This document shows positions 9,015 through 17,720 of a stretch of 64,000 nt of DNA, in pieces. Each line of letters begins with the position of its first letter. Positions within the stretch are counted from its first letter, which is position 1. The translations under genes and the position numbers were made by a program. The DNA comes from Listeria ilorinensis (lineage in GTDB: Bacteria > Bacillota > Bacilli > Lactobacillales > Listeriaceae), in assembly GCF_913566895.1 (NCBI RefSeq), contig NZ_CAJYCN010000006.1:90179-154178 (forward strand), given 5' to 3'. The notes under the pieces are model-generated. The model did no database searches. It worked only from the letters and a program-made list of their open reading frames with translations, and was not told where the DNA came from.

Positions 9015-9114
9015 GCCTTTTGACAGGTTTCTATTTGTTACAATTGGCTGATAACGGTTTTGGAGGATCTTTGTTAGAATAGACCTTTAAAGTTGAGGAA
9101 AAGGAGTGGAGAGT

Positions 9115-10008
9115 GTGCGGAAGAAAATTATTTTTTCCGTACTTACGGTCATTACAAGCGCGATTCTTTTGATTGGCTGGATTTTTTCCTATTATGAGCA
9201 GCAAAAGCAGGCAAAAGCAAAGGAAAATATTCTTCCAACTATGTTTGTCCATGGTTATAAAGGGACAGCTAATTCTTTTGGACATATGCTTGACAGGTTA
9301 GGCGAGCAATTTGATGTGAATCAAGCAGCCATGCAGATTTATGTAGGGAAACATGGAGATTTGAATATTCGCGGCACATTAAATCCTACTATGCCGGGAG
9401 ACTCGGCGATCCAGGTCGTTTTTGAAGATAATCGGGCGAGCTTGGCGCGGCAAACAGTGTGGCTCCAAGATGTGATGAAGTACTTACGGGAATATGAGCA
9501 TATTAAATCAGTCAACTTAGTCGGACACTCTATGGGTGGGCTTGCTATTCTCAGCTATTTAGAGAATACAGAGCAGGATGCAAATTACCCCGTTCCGCAA
9601 AAATTTATCGCCATCGCTTCTCCGTTTCGTGGAATTGATCAGGCGGATTATTTTCAGTTGCAGAAAGATCCAGCGGCCCATGATTTGAAGTCTGGATCAG
9701 ATGCCCTTCATGCACTTGTGAAAAATAAAAATAAGCTACCTAATAATCTACAGGTTCTTGCCATTGCAGGACAAAAGACAAGAACTGATTCGGATGGATT
9801 GGTAGATGTGGACAGCGTATTTTTTCTAAAGGAATTCTTTCCAAAAGGTAATTATCAGGAAAAATTGATTACTGGGCCAGATGTCACGCATAGCGGTCTG
9901 CATGAAAATACGGAAGTGGACTATTATGTGAGCCAATTTCTATGGGATTTGCAGGATGAGGATAGCAGTGATGCGCTGAATGTAAACATGGTTCCGGAAA
10001 TTGAATAA
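9115..10008 (+). CDS. DUF915-type alpha/beta hydrolase, membrane-anchored or secreted
   Basis: This 297-residue protein has an N-terminal signal/anchor helix (residues about 4-22) and a lipase-like fold. MFVHGYKGTANSF forms the oxyanion region, GHSMGG the nucleophile elbow, and the candidate catalytic His is in THSGLHENTEV. This matches DUF915 hydrolases, common as exported proteins in lactobacilli and Listeria. GTG 9115 is chosen because AAGGAG lies 8 nt upstream; a GTG at 9106 overlaps the RBS. Confidence 0.75.
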   Translation: MRKKIIFSVLTVITSAILLIGWIFSYYEQQKQAKAKENILPTMFVHGYKGTANSFGHMLDRLGEQFDVNQAAMQIYVGKHGDLNIRGTLNPTMPGDSAIQVVFEDNRASLARQTVWLQDVMKYLREYEHIKSVNLVGHSMGGLAILSYLENTEQDANYPVPQKFIAIASPFRGIDQADYFQLQKDPAAHDLKSGSDALHALVKNKNKLPNNLQVLAIAGQKTRTDSDGLVDVDSVFFLKEFFPKGNYQEKLITGPDVTHSGLHENTEVDYYVSQFLWDLQDEDSSDALNVNMVPEIE

Positions 10009-10010
10009 AG

Positions 10011-10085
10011 CAAAAGAGAACCCTAAATCTCGTAAAACCAACCTTTAAAAAGGAAGTTTTGTTTGATTTAGGATTCTCTTTTTTA
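10011..10085. terminator. convergent terminator between hydrolase and ctaM
   Basis: AAAAGAGAACCCTAAATC pairs with GATTTAGGATTCTCTTTT around a long loop. A- and T-runs on both sides allow bidirectional use. Confidence 0.75.
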
Positions 10086-10096
10086 AGCGAATTTGC

Positions 10097-10660
10097 TCAG
10101 TAGTAAGGTGCCATAAACAAATAGACAAGTACACCAGTCAAGCTGACATATAGCCAGATCGGCATTGTCCAGCGTACGATTTTTTTATGTTTGTCGACTT
10201 GCATCGTCCAACCCCAAACAAGTGCAAATAATGCAAGCGGGACTACGATAGCGGCTAAAAAGCTGTGTGTGATCAGAATAAAAAAGTAAATGGGGCGAAC
10301 AATGCCCGTTCCGCCAAATGTACTGGTTTCAGCAGAAAGAAAATGGAAAGTTAGATAGGACACCAAGAAAAACAGCGTCGAGGTAAAAGCAGCTAGAATA
10401 AAGCCGCGGTGCATGTTGATGTTTTTCTTTTTAATAATGGCCCAAAGTGCGATCAATAAAAAGACAAATGTGAAACTATTAAAGATTGCATTTATGCGCG
10501 GGAAAATCGTCAAGTCGAAATGGACTGCTCCCTGATAGCCAATGGGTGAGAAAAATAACAGCAATATGATTACCACTGCCACAACTGAAAAAATCATGAT
10601 CGGCCAAAAATAGTTTTTATCCGTTGCTGGTTTTGACAAGTTTTCCTTCTTTTGCTCCAT
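10097..10660 (-). CDS. ctaM: CtaM-like DUF420 protein, cytochrome oxidase assembly
   Basis: This 187-residue protein has about five transmembrane helices and matches DUF420 (B. subtilis YozB/CtaM), needed for maturation of heme-copper terminal oxidases in Firmicutes. Conserved His residues lie in NMHRGFILAAFTSTLFF, TFHFLS and ITHSFLAAIVVPLAL. It starts at ATG 10660 after AGGGGG. No oxidase genes are nearby, so the role is inferred from the family. Confidence 0.75.
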   Translation of the reverse strand: MEQKKENLSKPATDKNYFWPIMIFSVVAVVIILLLFFSPIGYQGAVHFDLTIFPRINAIFNSFTFVFLLIALWAIIKKKNINMHRGFILAAFTSTLFFLVSYLTFHFLSAETSTFGGTGIVRPIYFFILITHSFLAAIVVPLALFALVWGWTMQVDKHKKIVRWTMPIWLYVSLTGVLVYLFMAPYY

Positions 10661-10793
10661 GAAAAATAGCCCCCTAAATCTATTTTGGTTCTTTCACTTT
10701 CATTATACATGAGCCGACTTTCGATAGCGAAAAATTGAACCTGTGTTTTTCGAACCTTGAAACGGGAATAGAGCAGGTATGGAGATGATAAAA

Positions 10794-11633
10794 ATGAAAA
10801 AATGGCGTATTCCTTTTCTCGTTGTCATCTTTTTACTTCTAGCAGCATGTGGGAATGATAACGCGGATCAAAAGAATAAAACTGGCATGCATGAAAATGG
10901 GAAAATGCAGCAGGATATGAATAATCTTTCTGGAACGATGAAAGAGAACGAAAAACCTTCTTCTGATGGAGACGAATCGGAGTCACTTACTGAATCGCAA
11001 GTTTTAGAGGCAGTAAAAGAACAACTTAAGGGTACTAACCAAGTATATCTTCCTAAAACCGTTCCGCTGACAGCAAAGGGAAAGCATCTGACGGCTCAGA
11101 CAGTAAATGAAGGTGCAAACGGCTATCTGGTCACATTTTTTGAAAGTAACGATCCGATTCCGATCAACAATGAGAAGCTGAATGAATCTGATGCGGCCAC
11201 AAAACTGGCAACTGTGGAGCGCCGTCATTATGATACGGAGCAGGCTGCTAAAGAAGCTGTTGGTCACGTAACTTATGCAAATACCGGCGGCAAGGCGACA
11301 GATTTGGGCTACGGACTGACGGGTTATCAGGATGCCGGAGCAGGGCAGAAATATTTAGGTTGGAATGAAGGTAGGTGGGCACTCTCAATCCATGCTTCCA
11401 ATATGGAGAACACGGACTATCTCTCACTAGCTCAGAACATCGTGGCGAAGTTGGAAAAAGAGTCACTGCCGATTCCGAATAAATATGGACGAGCAGCGCT
11501 GGAAGCAGTCAAAAGTGATGACCCAGCAGACAATCAGCTGCTCTTTCAAGAAGGGCAGGATGTCTATACGATCTCCCATCTTGATCCGCTCAGCGCGGTC
11601 GATATGGCTACTCATTTTGATAAGAGAAAATGA
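10794..11633 (+). CDS. exported lipoprotein, unknown
   Basis: The 279-residue product begins MKKWRIPFLVVIFLLLAACGN, a signal peptide with lipobox LAAC. A low-complexity polar linker (residues about 20-75) follows, then a globular domain of unknown family. ATG 10794 has GGAG 9 nt upstream; ATG 10779 has a poorer RBS. Function is not recognisable. A perfect terminator overlaps the stop codon region. Confidence 0.7.
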   Translation: MKKWRIPFLVVIFLLLAACGNDNADQKNKTGMHENGKMQQDMNNLSGTMKENEKPSSDGDESESLTESQVLEAVKEQLKGTNQVYLPKTVPLTAKGKHLTAQTVNEGANGYLVTFFESNDPIPINNEKLNESDAATKLATVERRHYDTEQAAKEAVGHVTYANTGGKATDLGYGLTGYQDAGAGQKYLGWNEGRWALSIHASNMENTDYLSLAQNIVAKLEKESLPIPNKYGRAALEAVKSDDPADNQLLFQEGQDVYTISHLDPLSAVDMATHFDKRK

Positions 11634-11670
11634 AAAAACGTCCTATAGTCGAAACTATAGGACGTTTTTT
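11634..11670. terminator. perfect bidirectional terminator
   Basis: AAAAAACGTCCTATAG pairs with CTATAGGACGTTTTTT around a 6-nt loop. It serves the lipoprotein gene and possibly the convergent pdxK. Confidence 0.9.
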
Positions 11671-11683
11671 AAAGCCTAAAAAA

Positions 11684-12505
11684 TTATTGGATTCGATCTT
11701 CTGCATGATTGTAAGCCCCATGCCAAACGGGACCGATAAATTGATTCAGTGCAAAGCCGCCTTGAATGGCAGCAGTTACGAATTCTTTTGCCTTAGCAAC
11801 AGCTTCAGGTACAGAAAGCCCTTTAGCAAGTCCGGCAGTAATGGCAGCTGCGAATGTGCATCCCGCGCCATGATTATGATCCGTGTTGACTTTTTCGACT
11901 TCCAAGATTGTGAATTCCTTCCCATCATACAGCAAGTCAATGGCTTTATCACTCTCAAGCGCCTTGCCGCCTTTGATGACAACGTATTTTGCCCCCAGCT
12001 CAATAATCTTCTCAGCCGCTTTTTTCATATCGTCAACAGTTTTCAGTTTGCCAAGACCGGACAATTGTCCCGCTTCAAATAGATTTGGTGTGGTGATCGT
12101 TGCTACTGGTAAGAGCAAATCCCGAATGGCATCCGCATTTTCCGGCTGGATGAGTTCATCTTCCCCTTTGCAGACCATAACAGGATCAATGACTACATTT
12201 TTCAAACCATGTTTGTCGATTGCTTCACGCGTTGCCTTGATAATTTCAATCGAACCAAGCATCCCTGTTTTCATTGCGTCAACCGGACCACCGGAAAGGA
12301 TCGTTTTTAACTGTTCACGCACTAGGGTTGCATCAATCGGTGTGACGCCGTGTGCCCAGTTATTATCTGGATCCATCGTTACAATTGTTGTCAGTGCGCT
12401 AAATCCAAAAGTCCCATATTCTTCAAAAGTTTTCAGATCGGCTTGTAAACCAGCACCGCCACTGGAATCAGAACCTGCAATAGTCAAAGTTTTTTTGATT
12501 GTCAT
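11684..12505 (-). CDS. pdxK: pyridoxine/pyridoxal kinase (PdxK, ThiD-like fold)
   Basis: This 273-residue ribokinase-fold enzyme phosphorylates a hydroxymethyl group on pyridoxine/pyridoxal (or the thiamine pyrimidine) with ATP. Diagnostic motifs are LTIAGSDSSGGAGLQADLKTF at the N-terminus, DPVMVCKGE mid-protein and the anion-hole/catalytic HGAGCTF near residue 215. The protein resembles B. subtilis PdxK more than its ThiD, but dual HMP(P) kinase activity cannot be excluded. It starts after GGAGGT and lies about 20 bp downstream of the HAD gene on the same strand, a likely operon. Confidence 0.8.
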   Translation of the reverse strand: MTIKKTLTIAGSDSSGGAGLQADLKTFEEYGTFGFSALTTIVTMDPDNNWAHGVTPIDATLVREQLKTILSGGPVDAMKTGMLGSIEIIKATREAIDKHGLKNVVIDPVMVCKGEDELIQPENADAIRDLLLPVATITTPNLFEAGQLSGLGKLKTVDDMKKAAEKIIELGAKYVVIKGGKALESDKAIDLLYDGKEFTILEVEKVNTDHNHGAGCTFAAAITAGLAKGLSVPEAVAKAKEFVTAAIQGGFALNQFIGPVWHGAYNHAEDRIQ

Positions 12506-12525
12506 TTGAACATACCTCCAAAAAG

Positions 12526-13392
12526 TTAGTCGTTTGTTTTCAGCATTTGGTAGATGGCTTCAGCGACGCCGTGCTCATCATTTGTTGTGGTTTCATATTT
12601 TGCTGTTTTTTTCACTTGTGGTTCCGCATTTCCCATCGCCACACTGTAACCAGCCATTTTTAACATCGAAAGGTCATTCATATTGTCGCCAATTGCAAAG
12701 GTCTCAGACAAGTTGACACCAAGTTTCTCTACATAATATTGTAAAGAAATACCCTTTTGAGCTTCACGATGAGTAATCTCGATATTGTTTGAAAAAGAGG
12801 AAGTAATCGATAATTCATCAGATACATTAAGTGCTTTGCTAGCTTTTTTCAGCACCTCTTTATCCGGTGAGAAGGAGATAAACTTCAAAATTTTGATTTC
12901 ATCATTATTAAAAATGCGTTCCGCGTCATTGATTTCATGCACGTCTTTGGATTCAAAACGTTCTTCTACTTGTTCAATGATCGCTTCTGCATCTTCATTT
13001 GGAAACATTTCTTTATGCATATCCACCATAAACTTTTTGCCGCGAGCTTTGTCAACGGTAATTGGCCCGATGTCTGTGAAAAACTCCGTATACATGCCAA
13101 GTTCAGTCAGCAGTTTGTAAGTCTTTTTGGCAAGCGTTTTATCCAGCACATGCTGAAGTAAAATATTGCCGTGTTCATCGCGAATTTCCGCGCCATTCAT
13201 GCAGATCGCAGGTGCATAGAGATTTGCTTTATGGATGAGTCCCATCGCGTCATCATACATCCGTCCAGTACAAAGGACAAAATGCAGCCCCTTGCTGCGC
13301 GCAAGTTCAATGGCTTTCACACTTTCCTCATCAACGCGGATTTTAGAATTTAGTAATGTGCCATCCATATCAGAAGCAATAACTTTAATCAT
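12526..13392 (-). CDS. Cof-type HAD-superfamily phosphatase
   Basis: This 288-residue protein has HAD motif I DMDGTLL (residues about 8-14), motif II in FVLCTGR, a large C2B cap domain and motif III/IV in GDNMNDLSMLKMAGYSVAMGNA. Such Cof-type enzymes hydrolyse sugar phosphates or cofactor phosphates such as PLP, which would suit its place upstream of pdxK; this is inference. ATG 13392 follows GGGAGG at 10 nt and is preferred over an upstream start at 13437. Confidence 0.8.
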   Translation of the reverse strand: MIKVIASDMDGTLLNSKIRVDEESVKAIELARSKGLHFVLCTGRMYDDAMGLIHKANLYAPAICMNGAEIRDEHGNILLQHVLDKTLAKKTYKLLTELGMYTEFFTDIGPITVDKARGKKFMVDMHKEMFPNEDAEAIIEQVEERFESKDVHEINDAERIFNNDEIKILKFISFSPDKEVLKKASKALNVSDELSITSSFSNNIEITHREAQKGISLQYYVEKLGVNLSETFAIGDNMNDLSMLKMAGYSVAMGNAEPQVKKTAKYETTTNDEHGVAEAIYQMLKTND

Positions 13393-13502
13393 AGATTTAA
13401 TTCCTCCCATAGTTTTCCCTACTACATAGAATAGCATTTTTTACATAAAAATGCAGGCTTATTGTCACTTTTACGAAAAAAAGCTGAAAGGATCATGTAT
13501 TT

Positions 13503-13531
13503 TTGCTTCCTGTTAGAAAGTCCGCTATAAT
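13503..13531 (+). promoter_or_regulatory. promoter of the sugar acetyltransferase operon
   Basis: TTGCTT (13503-13508) and TATAAT (13526-13531) are spaced 17 nt. Confidence 0.8.
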
Positions 13532-13566
13532 GAGCATGAAAAGAAGAGTTTCAAGGAAGGTGTCGT

Positions 13567-14118
13567 ATGAAAACTGAATTTGAGAAAATGATTGCCGGAG
13601 AAATGTATGACCCGTCAGACCGTGAATTGATCCATGGAAGGGAACGGGCGCGCAAACTTTGCCGCCAAATCAACGAGTCGACTCATGTGGAAGAACGTTC
13701 CGAACTGTTAAAACGACTTTTGGGTGAAACTGGTGAGACCATTTATGTAGAGCCTAACTTTCGAGTCGACTATGGCTCCAATATTTATTTAGGTGAAAAC
13801 TTTTATGCGAATTTTGACTGTTTAATTTTGGATGTATGTGAAGTACATATCGGTAAAAATTGTATGCTGGCACCGGGTGTTCATATCTATACAGCGACTC
13901 ACCCGATTGATCCAATTGAACGCTACAGTGGACGTGAACTTGGAAAACCCGTTGTCATTGGTGAAAACGTCTGGATTGGCGGTCGGTCGATCATCAATCC
14001 GGGCGTTACATTAGGAAATAACGTTGTGGTTGCTTCAGGTTCGGTCGTTACAAAAGACTTCCCGGATAATGTGGTCATTGGCGGGAATCCGGCACGTGTA
14101 CTCAAGACGATTGAATGA
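13567..14118 (+). CDS. maltose/galactoside O-acetyltransferase (Maa/LacA family)
   Basis: This 183-residue protein has an N-terminal Mac domain ([26 protein letters not shown]) followed by left-handed beta-helix hexapeptide repeats and the family signature [19 protein letters not shown]. It transfers acetyl from acetyl-CoA to sugars as a trimer; the His in TATHPID is the likely catalytic base. The RBS AAGGAAGG precedes ATG 13567. It is the first gene of a three-gene operon with ywdI- and ywdK-like genes. Confidence 0.85.
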   Translation: MKTEFEKMIAGEMYDPSDRELIHGRERARKLCRQINESTHVEERSELLKRLLGETGETIYVEPNFRVDYGSNIYLGENFYANFDCLILDVCEVHIGKNCMLAPGVHIYTATHPIDPIERYSGRELGKPVVIGENVWIGGRSIINPGVTLGNNVVVASGSVVTKDFPDNVVIGGNPARVLKTIE

Positions 14119-14128
14119 GGTGTTGGCA

Positions 14129-14413
14129 GTGACGGTTACAAATGAAGAACTTTTTCGCAAAATGGAACAGGAGCTTGCTCTTGCCAAAAATTCGGTGCAG
14201 GAAACCGAGCGAATCAAGCATTTACATGGTTTGAAGATCTTGATTGAATTATATGCAGCAGAGGAAGAACGTGCACCTATGATTGTTCAAAATGAGACAG
14301 TTGCACCCCAATCATCCATACAGCAGCAGATATTTTCAGACCAAGATCGTATGAAGGGGCAAAAAGTTGATTTTGAAGATGGTGCAAATGGTGACTCGCT
14401 GTTAGATTTCTAG
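14129..14413 (+). CDS. YwdI-like DUF5327 protein
   Basis: This 94-residue protein begins with a helical segment (NEELFRKMEQELALAKNSVQ, HLHGLKILIELYAAEE) and has a polar tail ending GDSLLDF. It resembles DUF5327 (B. subtilis YwdI), next to ywdK in Bacillus, and here it directly precedes a DUF423 gene. The start is GTG 14129, 6 nt after GAGGTG; the longer reading from 14024 runs into the upstream gene. Function is unknown. Confidence 0.65.
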   Translation: MTVTNEELFRKMEQELALAKNSVQETERIKHLHGLKILIELYAAEEERAPMIVQNETVAPQSSIQQQIFSDQDRMKGQKVDFEDGANGDSLLDF

Positions 14414-14425
14414 GAGGGAGAATGA

Positions 14426-14809
14426 TTGAAGAAAGCATTGATCACAGGAGGCATTTTTGCTATGTTGGCAGTAGCGCTTGGAGCGTTTGGTGCACATGCA
14501 TTGAAAGCGACACTTGGTGACTATCAGCCGACTTATGAAACAGGCATTCAGTATCAGATGTTGCATGCCGTAGCCATTTTGATTAGTGGGATATTGCTTG
14601 AAAAAACAGGAAGCGGTTTTTTTACAGCAGCCTGCTGGTGTTTTAGTTTAGGAATCATAGTTTTTTCAGGAAGCTTATATGTGCTCAGCATAACGAAAAT
14701 TACGATTTTAGGAGCAATCACACCGATTGGCGGTGTATTATTCATTGTAGGCTGGTTGTTGTTTATTATCGGCTCTACGAAAGAACGTTCGATGTTTGCT
14801 CGTTTTTAA
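14426..14809 (+). CDS. YwdK-like DUF423 membrane protein
   Basis: This 127-residue, four-helix membrane protein has the DUF423 signature ALGAFGAHALK near the N-terminus and GAITPIGGVLFIVGW near the end. It starts with TTG 14426 after GGAGGGAG, 12 nt behind the ywdI-like gene. Function is unknown. No clear terminator follows before the sRNA promoter region. Confidence 0.8.
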   Translation: MKKALITGGIFAMLAVALGAFGAHALKATLGDYQPTYETGIQYQMLHAVAILISGILLEKTGSGFFTAACWCFSLGIIVFSGSLYVLSITKITILGAITPIGGVLFIVGWLLFIIGSTKERSMFARF

Positions 14810-14854
14810 GTAGCCTTTTTCTAAATTGCAAAAGTTTCGTCATAAAATTTTAAC

Positions 14855-14914
14855 ATTCTTTTTACAAAAATGTGGATTTCTTTTTAAAAATAGGGGGTAA
14901 ACTTGTTTTATAAG
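14855..14914 (+). promoter_or_regulatory. promoter region of the LhrC-like sRNA with LisR-type direct repeat
   Basis: ATTCTTTTTACA (14855-14866) and TTTCTTTTTAAA (14877-14888) form a direct repeat with 22-bp periodicity. A -10 TATAAG lies at 14909-14914 and there is no good -35, which suggests an activator-dependent promoter. In L. monocytogenes lhrC genes depend on the response regulator LisR; assigning these repeats to LisR is inference. Confidence 0.5.
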
Positions 14915-14917
14915 CAA

Positions 14918-15030
14918 CGACAATCTTATTACTTTTTCTCCCTTTTTAGTAATAGATTGTCCTTTCTTACCTTAAACTCCCTTTTTGACACTGGTGACGG
15001 CTAATAGTAGCTGGTACAGTGTCTTTTTTT
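14918..15030 (+). ncRNA. LhrC-family small RNA (Rli33-1-like)
   Basis: A ~113-nt transcript is predicted. The 5' stem-loop (14920-14960) pairs ACAATC-TATTACT with AGTAATAGATTGT and displays a C/U-rich loop containing TCTCCC (TCCC at 14939-14942). A single-stranded linker carries AAACTCCC (TCCC at 14978-14981), and the RNA ends in a GACACTG..CAGTGTC terminator (14987-15030) with seven T. Two exposed UCCC motifs, this length and this layout match Listeria LhrC/Rli22/Rli33-1 RNAs, which bind mRNAs of envelope and stress genes. My memory that rli33-1 maps close to lmo0671 agrees with this position. Confidence 0.7.
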
Positions 15031-15034
15031 GGGT

Positions 15035-15378
15035 TGGATAGAGGAAGATCAACAAGTTAAAGATCAAGGTCTAAAGAGTTTTTTTGCATCGGTTGCTTCC
15101 TCCAGAACAGCCTATATGGCTGGAATATTATTAGTAGAACAAAGATGAATATTTAGTGGCAAAGACAAGAAAAAATTTTGAAGTGGATTTTGACGATTTG
15201 GAAATATCAACACCTAAATACTGAATTTATGAGTTTGAATCTGCAAATTTGGAAGAATTTAAATCAGAAAAATCCTTTTTAAAGAAGAAAAAAACATATG
15301 AGATCGAAATGGAGCTAATTGCTATTGATAAAAAATGTGGGATGCTGAAAGAATCGACTCATTGCTCCCGAAAAATAA
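15035..15378 (+). pseudogene. decayed ORF, unknown family
   Basis: The 390 bp after the sRNA read as protein in two frames. Frame 1 (from 15035) gives VKDQGLKSFFASVASSRTAY and stops near 15147. A second frame beginning about 15144 gives DEYLVAKTRKNFEVDFDDLE, hits a TGA at 15222-15224, and continues IYEFESANLEEF...KTYEIEMELIAIDKK. The coding-like composition with one frameshift and one stop suggests a recent pseudogene. No start codon or family is recognised. Confidence 0.45.
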
Positions 15379-15423
15379 AACCCTGAAAGAATCACCGCTT
15401 AATCGGGATCCTTTCAGGGTTAT
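15379..15423. terminator. terminator shared by the decayed ORF and the YxeA-like gene
   Basis: AACCCTGAAAG pairs with CTTTCAGGGTT, with inner GC pairs. T-runs suit the reverse-strand gene. Confidence 0.75.
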
Positions 15424-15764
15424 TTATTTGCGAGATATTTGACGTTTTCAGGAAGATCATTTACTTTTTTGTAGTTGCTGACAATTTTATTTTGGCCGAT
15501 GACGACTTTATATTGTGCGTTTTTAGAAAGCTTCTTTTCAGAGTAGAAAACGATCCGGCGTTCTTTTCCATTTGTTGTGTAAGCTTTCGTTTTATATTCA
15601 TAACCTTTGAATTTATCTCGCGTTACTTTGGCACCGTCTGTGGTTACATGTACATAATAACTTTCTGCACTGGCGGAAGCTGGAATCAGATATTCAAAAA
15701 TAACAGTTGTAGCCACCAGGAAGGCAGCAACCAATATGATTAATCCTTTTTTGTTTGATTTCAT
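15420..15764 (-). CDS. YxeA/DUF1093-family secreted protein
   Basis: This 114-residue protein has an N-terminal signal/anchor helix (GLIILVAAFLVATTVIFEYL) and a small beta-rich domain containing YYVHVTT, YEYKTKAYTTNGKERRIVFYS and QYKVVIG, typical of the YxeA/DUF1093 OB-like family. ATG 15764 is chosen because AAGGA lies 9 nt upstream. The family role is unknown; B. subtilis yxeA is linked to cell-envelope stress. Confidence 0.7.
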   Translation of the reverse strand: MKSNKKGLIILVAAFLVATTVIFEYLIPASASAESYYVHVTTDGAKVTRDKFKGYEYKTKAYTTNGKERRIVFYSEKKLSKNAQYKVVIGQNKIVSNYKKVNDLPENVKYLANK

Positions 15765-15898
15765 TCTTCTCAATCCTTCCATTTAAGGCTGTTCATTTGA
15801 TATTTTTATTGTAAGCTATCTTGGCTATTTGTTCCCTCGTTTTAACTAACAAAAAGAATCTTCTAACTTACATTTTTGTCATTAACGGAAAAAAATAC

Positions 15899-15927
15899 TT
15901 GTCAATCAGTTTTTAATATGGTTAAAT
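15899..15927 (+). promoter_or_regulatory. promoter of the MATE gene
   Basis: TTGTCA (15899-15904) and TTAAAT (15922-15927) are 17 nt apart. An imperfect inverted repeat, AACTAATGAACGTTAGGTT, follows between the -10 and the RBS and may bind a regulator. Confidence 0.55.
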
Positions 15928-15959
15928 AAACTAATGAACGTTAGGTTAGGAGCGAGAAT

Positions 15960-17321
15960 ATGAAAGAATTTGATAAAAGAATGGAACTAGAACCGGTATG
16001 GAAAGTACTTTTACGTTATTTGATCCCGTCTTTGGTCGGTATGCTGCTAATGTCTGTTAACATTGTGATTGATGGAATTTTTGTCGGGCATAAACTCGGC
16101 GGCGTGGCTCTTGCTGGAATCAATATTGCAGTACCAGTCTTTTCGCTGTTCACAGCCATTTCGCTGTGGATTGGGATCGGGGGAGCCACACAGTATTCTT
16201 TTGCTCTTGGCGAGAAGGATATCCCAAAAGCACAGCTGATTTTTACTCGATCCGTCATCATGGTTGTAACAATTACGCTCTTTTTGGCAGTTTTGGCTTT
16301 TTTATTCCGAATTCCATTGGCGAATTTTTTAGGAGCAAATAAAGAAACCCTTCCTTATGTAATGGATTATATGAATATATTGTTGGTATTCGGCTTTGTT
16401 TTAACGCTTGAAAATATTCTTAGTATTTTTGTGCGAAATGATGGCGATCCGAATTTGGCAATGATAGCATTGATTGTGACAGCTGTCTGCAATGTGATTT
16501 TGAATTATGTGTTCTTATTTATTTTTGAATGGGGTGTGGCTGGTTCTGCGGCTGCAACGATTACGGCGATTGCGATCGGAGTCATTATTTTGGCGACCCA
16601 TTTCTTTAAAAAAACGAGTCATTTGCACTTTCGAAAATTTAATTTTACAAAAGATGCGCTGGTCAAAACCTTTTCGATTGGCTTGCCGAGTTTTCTATCC
16701 GAATTAGGGATCTCTGTCTTTACGATGGGGTATAATATTGCAATCGCAGCAGTAGCTGGGACTGCGGGTGTGGCGGCTTTTTCTGTACTCAATTATTCAC
16801 ACAGTGTGATTTTGATGCTATTTTTGGGTATGAGCTCCGCGATTCAGCCGCTGATCAGTTATTACCGAGGGGCTCGACTGACCATTCGTGAAACACAAAC
16901 GATTCGTCTGGCGTCAAAAGTGGCGATCAGCTCCGGCTTGTTCTTCTTTATTATCGGGCTTTTCTTCGCCAAACAGATTGTCGGCATGTTTGGAAATTTT
17001 GAGCCTGAAATGGAAGCACTTGCCATTATGGGTGTCCGGATTTTCTTTAGCGCCTACTTGTTTATGGGCTTCAATTTTGTGATGATGACCTATTTTCAAA
17101 CAAGCGGTCGCATCAAGATGGCCACTTGGATTACTATAGCTCGAGAAATGATTTTCATGGTAATTTTCCTGTTGATTTTGCCTCCGGTTTTTGGCGCTGC
17201 CGGTGTTTTTGCGGCAATCCCAGTCTCTGAAATGATCGTTTTTGTCTCTGTTTTGATCTATGCTTCAAGACAGCATCTGTTTCGAATGCCAGCAGAAAGC
17301 AAGATTGTGAAATCAAAATAA
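15960..17321 (+). CDS. MATE-family multidrug/toxin exporter
   Basis: This 453-residue protein has twelve predicted transmembrane helices in two repeats. Typical motifs are GGVALAGINIAVPVFSLF in the first half and SELGISVFTMGYNIAIAAVAG at the start of the second. It resembles MepA/NorM-type Na+- or H+-coupled exporters of cationic compounds. It starts at ATG 15960 after TAGGAG, with its own promoter and terminator. The substrate is unknown. Confidence 0.85.
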   Translation: MKEFDKRMELEPVWKVLLRYLIPSLVGMLLMSVNIVIDGIFVGHKLGGVALAGINIAVPVFSLFTAISLWIGIGGATQYSFALGEKDIPKAQLIFTRSVIMVVTITLFLAVLAFLFRIPLANFLGANKETLPYVMDYMNILLVFGFVLTLENILSIFVRNDGDPNLAMIALIVTAVCNVILNYVFLFIFEWGVAGSAAATITAIAIGVIILATHFFKKTSHLHFRKFNFTKDALVKTFSIGLPSFLSELGISVFTMGYNIAIAAVAGTAGVAAFSVLNYSHSVILMLFLGMSSAIQPLISYYRGARLTIRETQTIRLASKVAISSGLFFFIIGLFFAKQIVGMFGNFEPEMEALAIMGVRIFFSAYLFMGFNFVMMTYFQTSGRIKMATWITIAREMIFMVIFLLILPPVFGAAGVFAAIPVSEMIVFVSVLIYASRQHLFRMPAESKIVKSK

Positions 17322-17369
17322 AGTGAAAATGAGCACATTTTTCATAACAAAATATAGCTTTATATAGAG

Positions 17370-17400
17370 GAAAGCACCACTACAGGTTGTGCTTTCTTCT
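17370..17400 (+). terminator. terminator after the MATE gene
   Basis: GAAAGCAC pairs with GTGCTTTC around an 11-nt loop, followed by a T-rich stretch. Confidence 0.65.
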
Positions 17401-17507
17401 TGTGTGTTTGTGCTGATTATCACATTGTAATTGGACACGAAAAAATTTTTAGAGGGATGGGTAGTAGAAGCTATGCGCTTTTGAGCTATTTTCAAAAAAA
17501 GAGCCAA

Positions 17508-17555
17508 TCACTATATCTTGCATTCACAATTAAAAAGTTATACTATATATAGTAT
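17508..17555 (+). promoter_or_regulatory. two NrdR boxes upstream of the ribonucleotide reductase operon
   Basis: TCACTATATCTTGCAT (17508-17523) and ATACTATATATAGTAT (17540-17555) both resemble the NrdR box consensus ACACTATATNTTGTGT. Their CTATAT cores are 32 bp apart, about three helical turns, the usual NrdR tandem spacing. They indicate repression by NrdR when dNTPs are high. Confidence 0.75.
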
Positions 17556-17720
17556 CGAAAGCGAAATATGGCTTCATTGTTTTTAACTTTTCAGGAAGTG
17601 AAGATTTCCAGTAAAAGTTAATTTTTTTGTTCATGAAGTATGACATGCGCTGTCAAAAAGCGAACATAAGAAAGTATGAAACTGATATTTCTGATTAATT
17701 GTAGGGAATGGGGAGTGCAA

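Noticed and set aside
11883..12509. 208-codon forward ORF opposite pdxK
   Set aside because: It is a shadow of pdxK, which has complete kinase motifs and a good RBS. The forward product is low-complexity Ser-rich.
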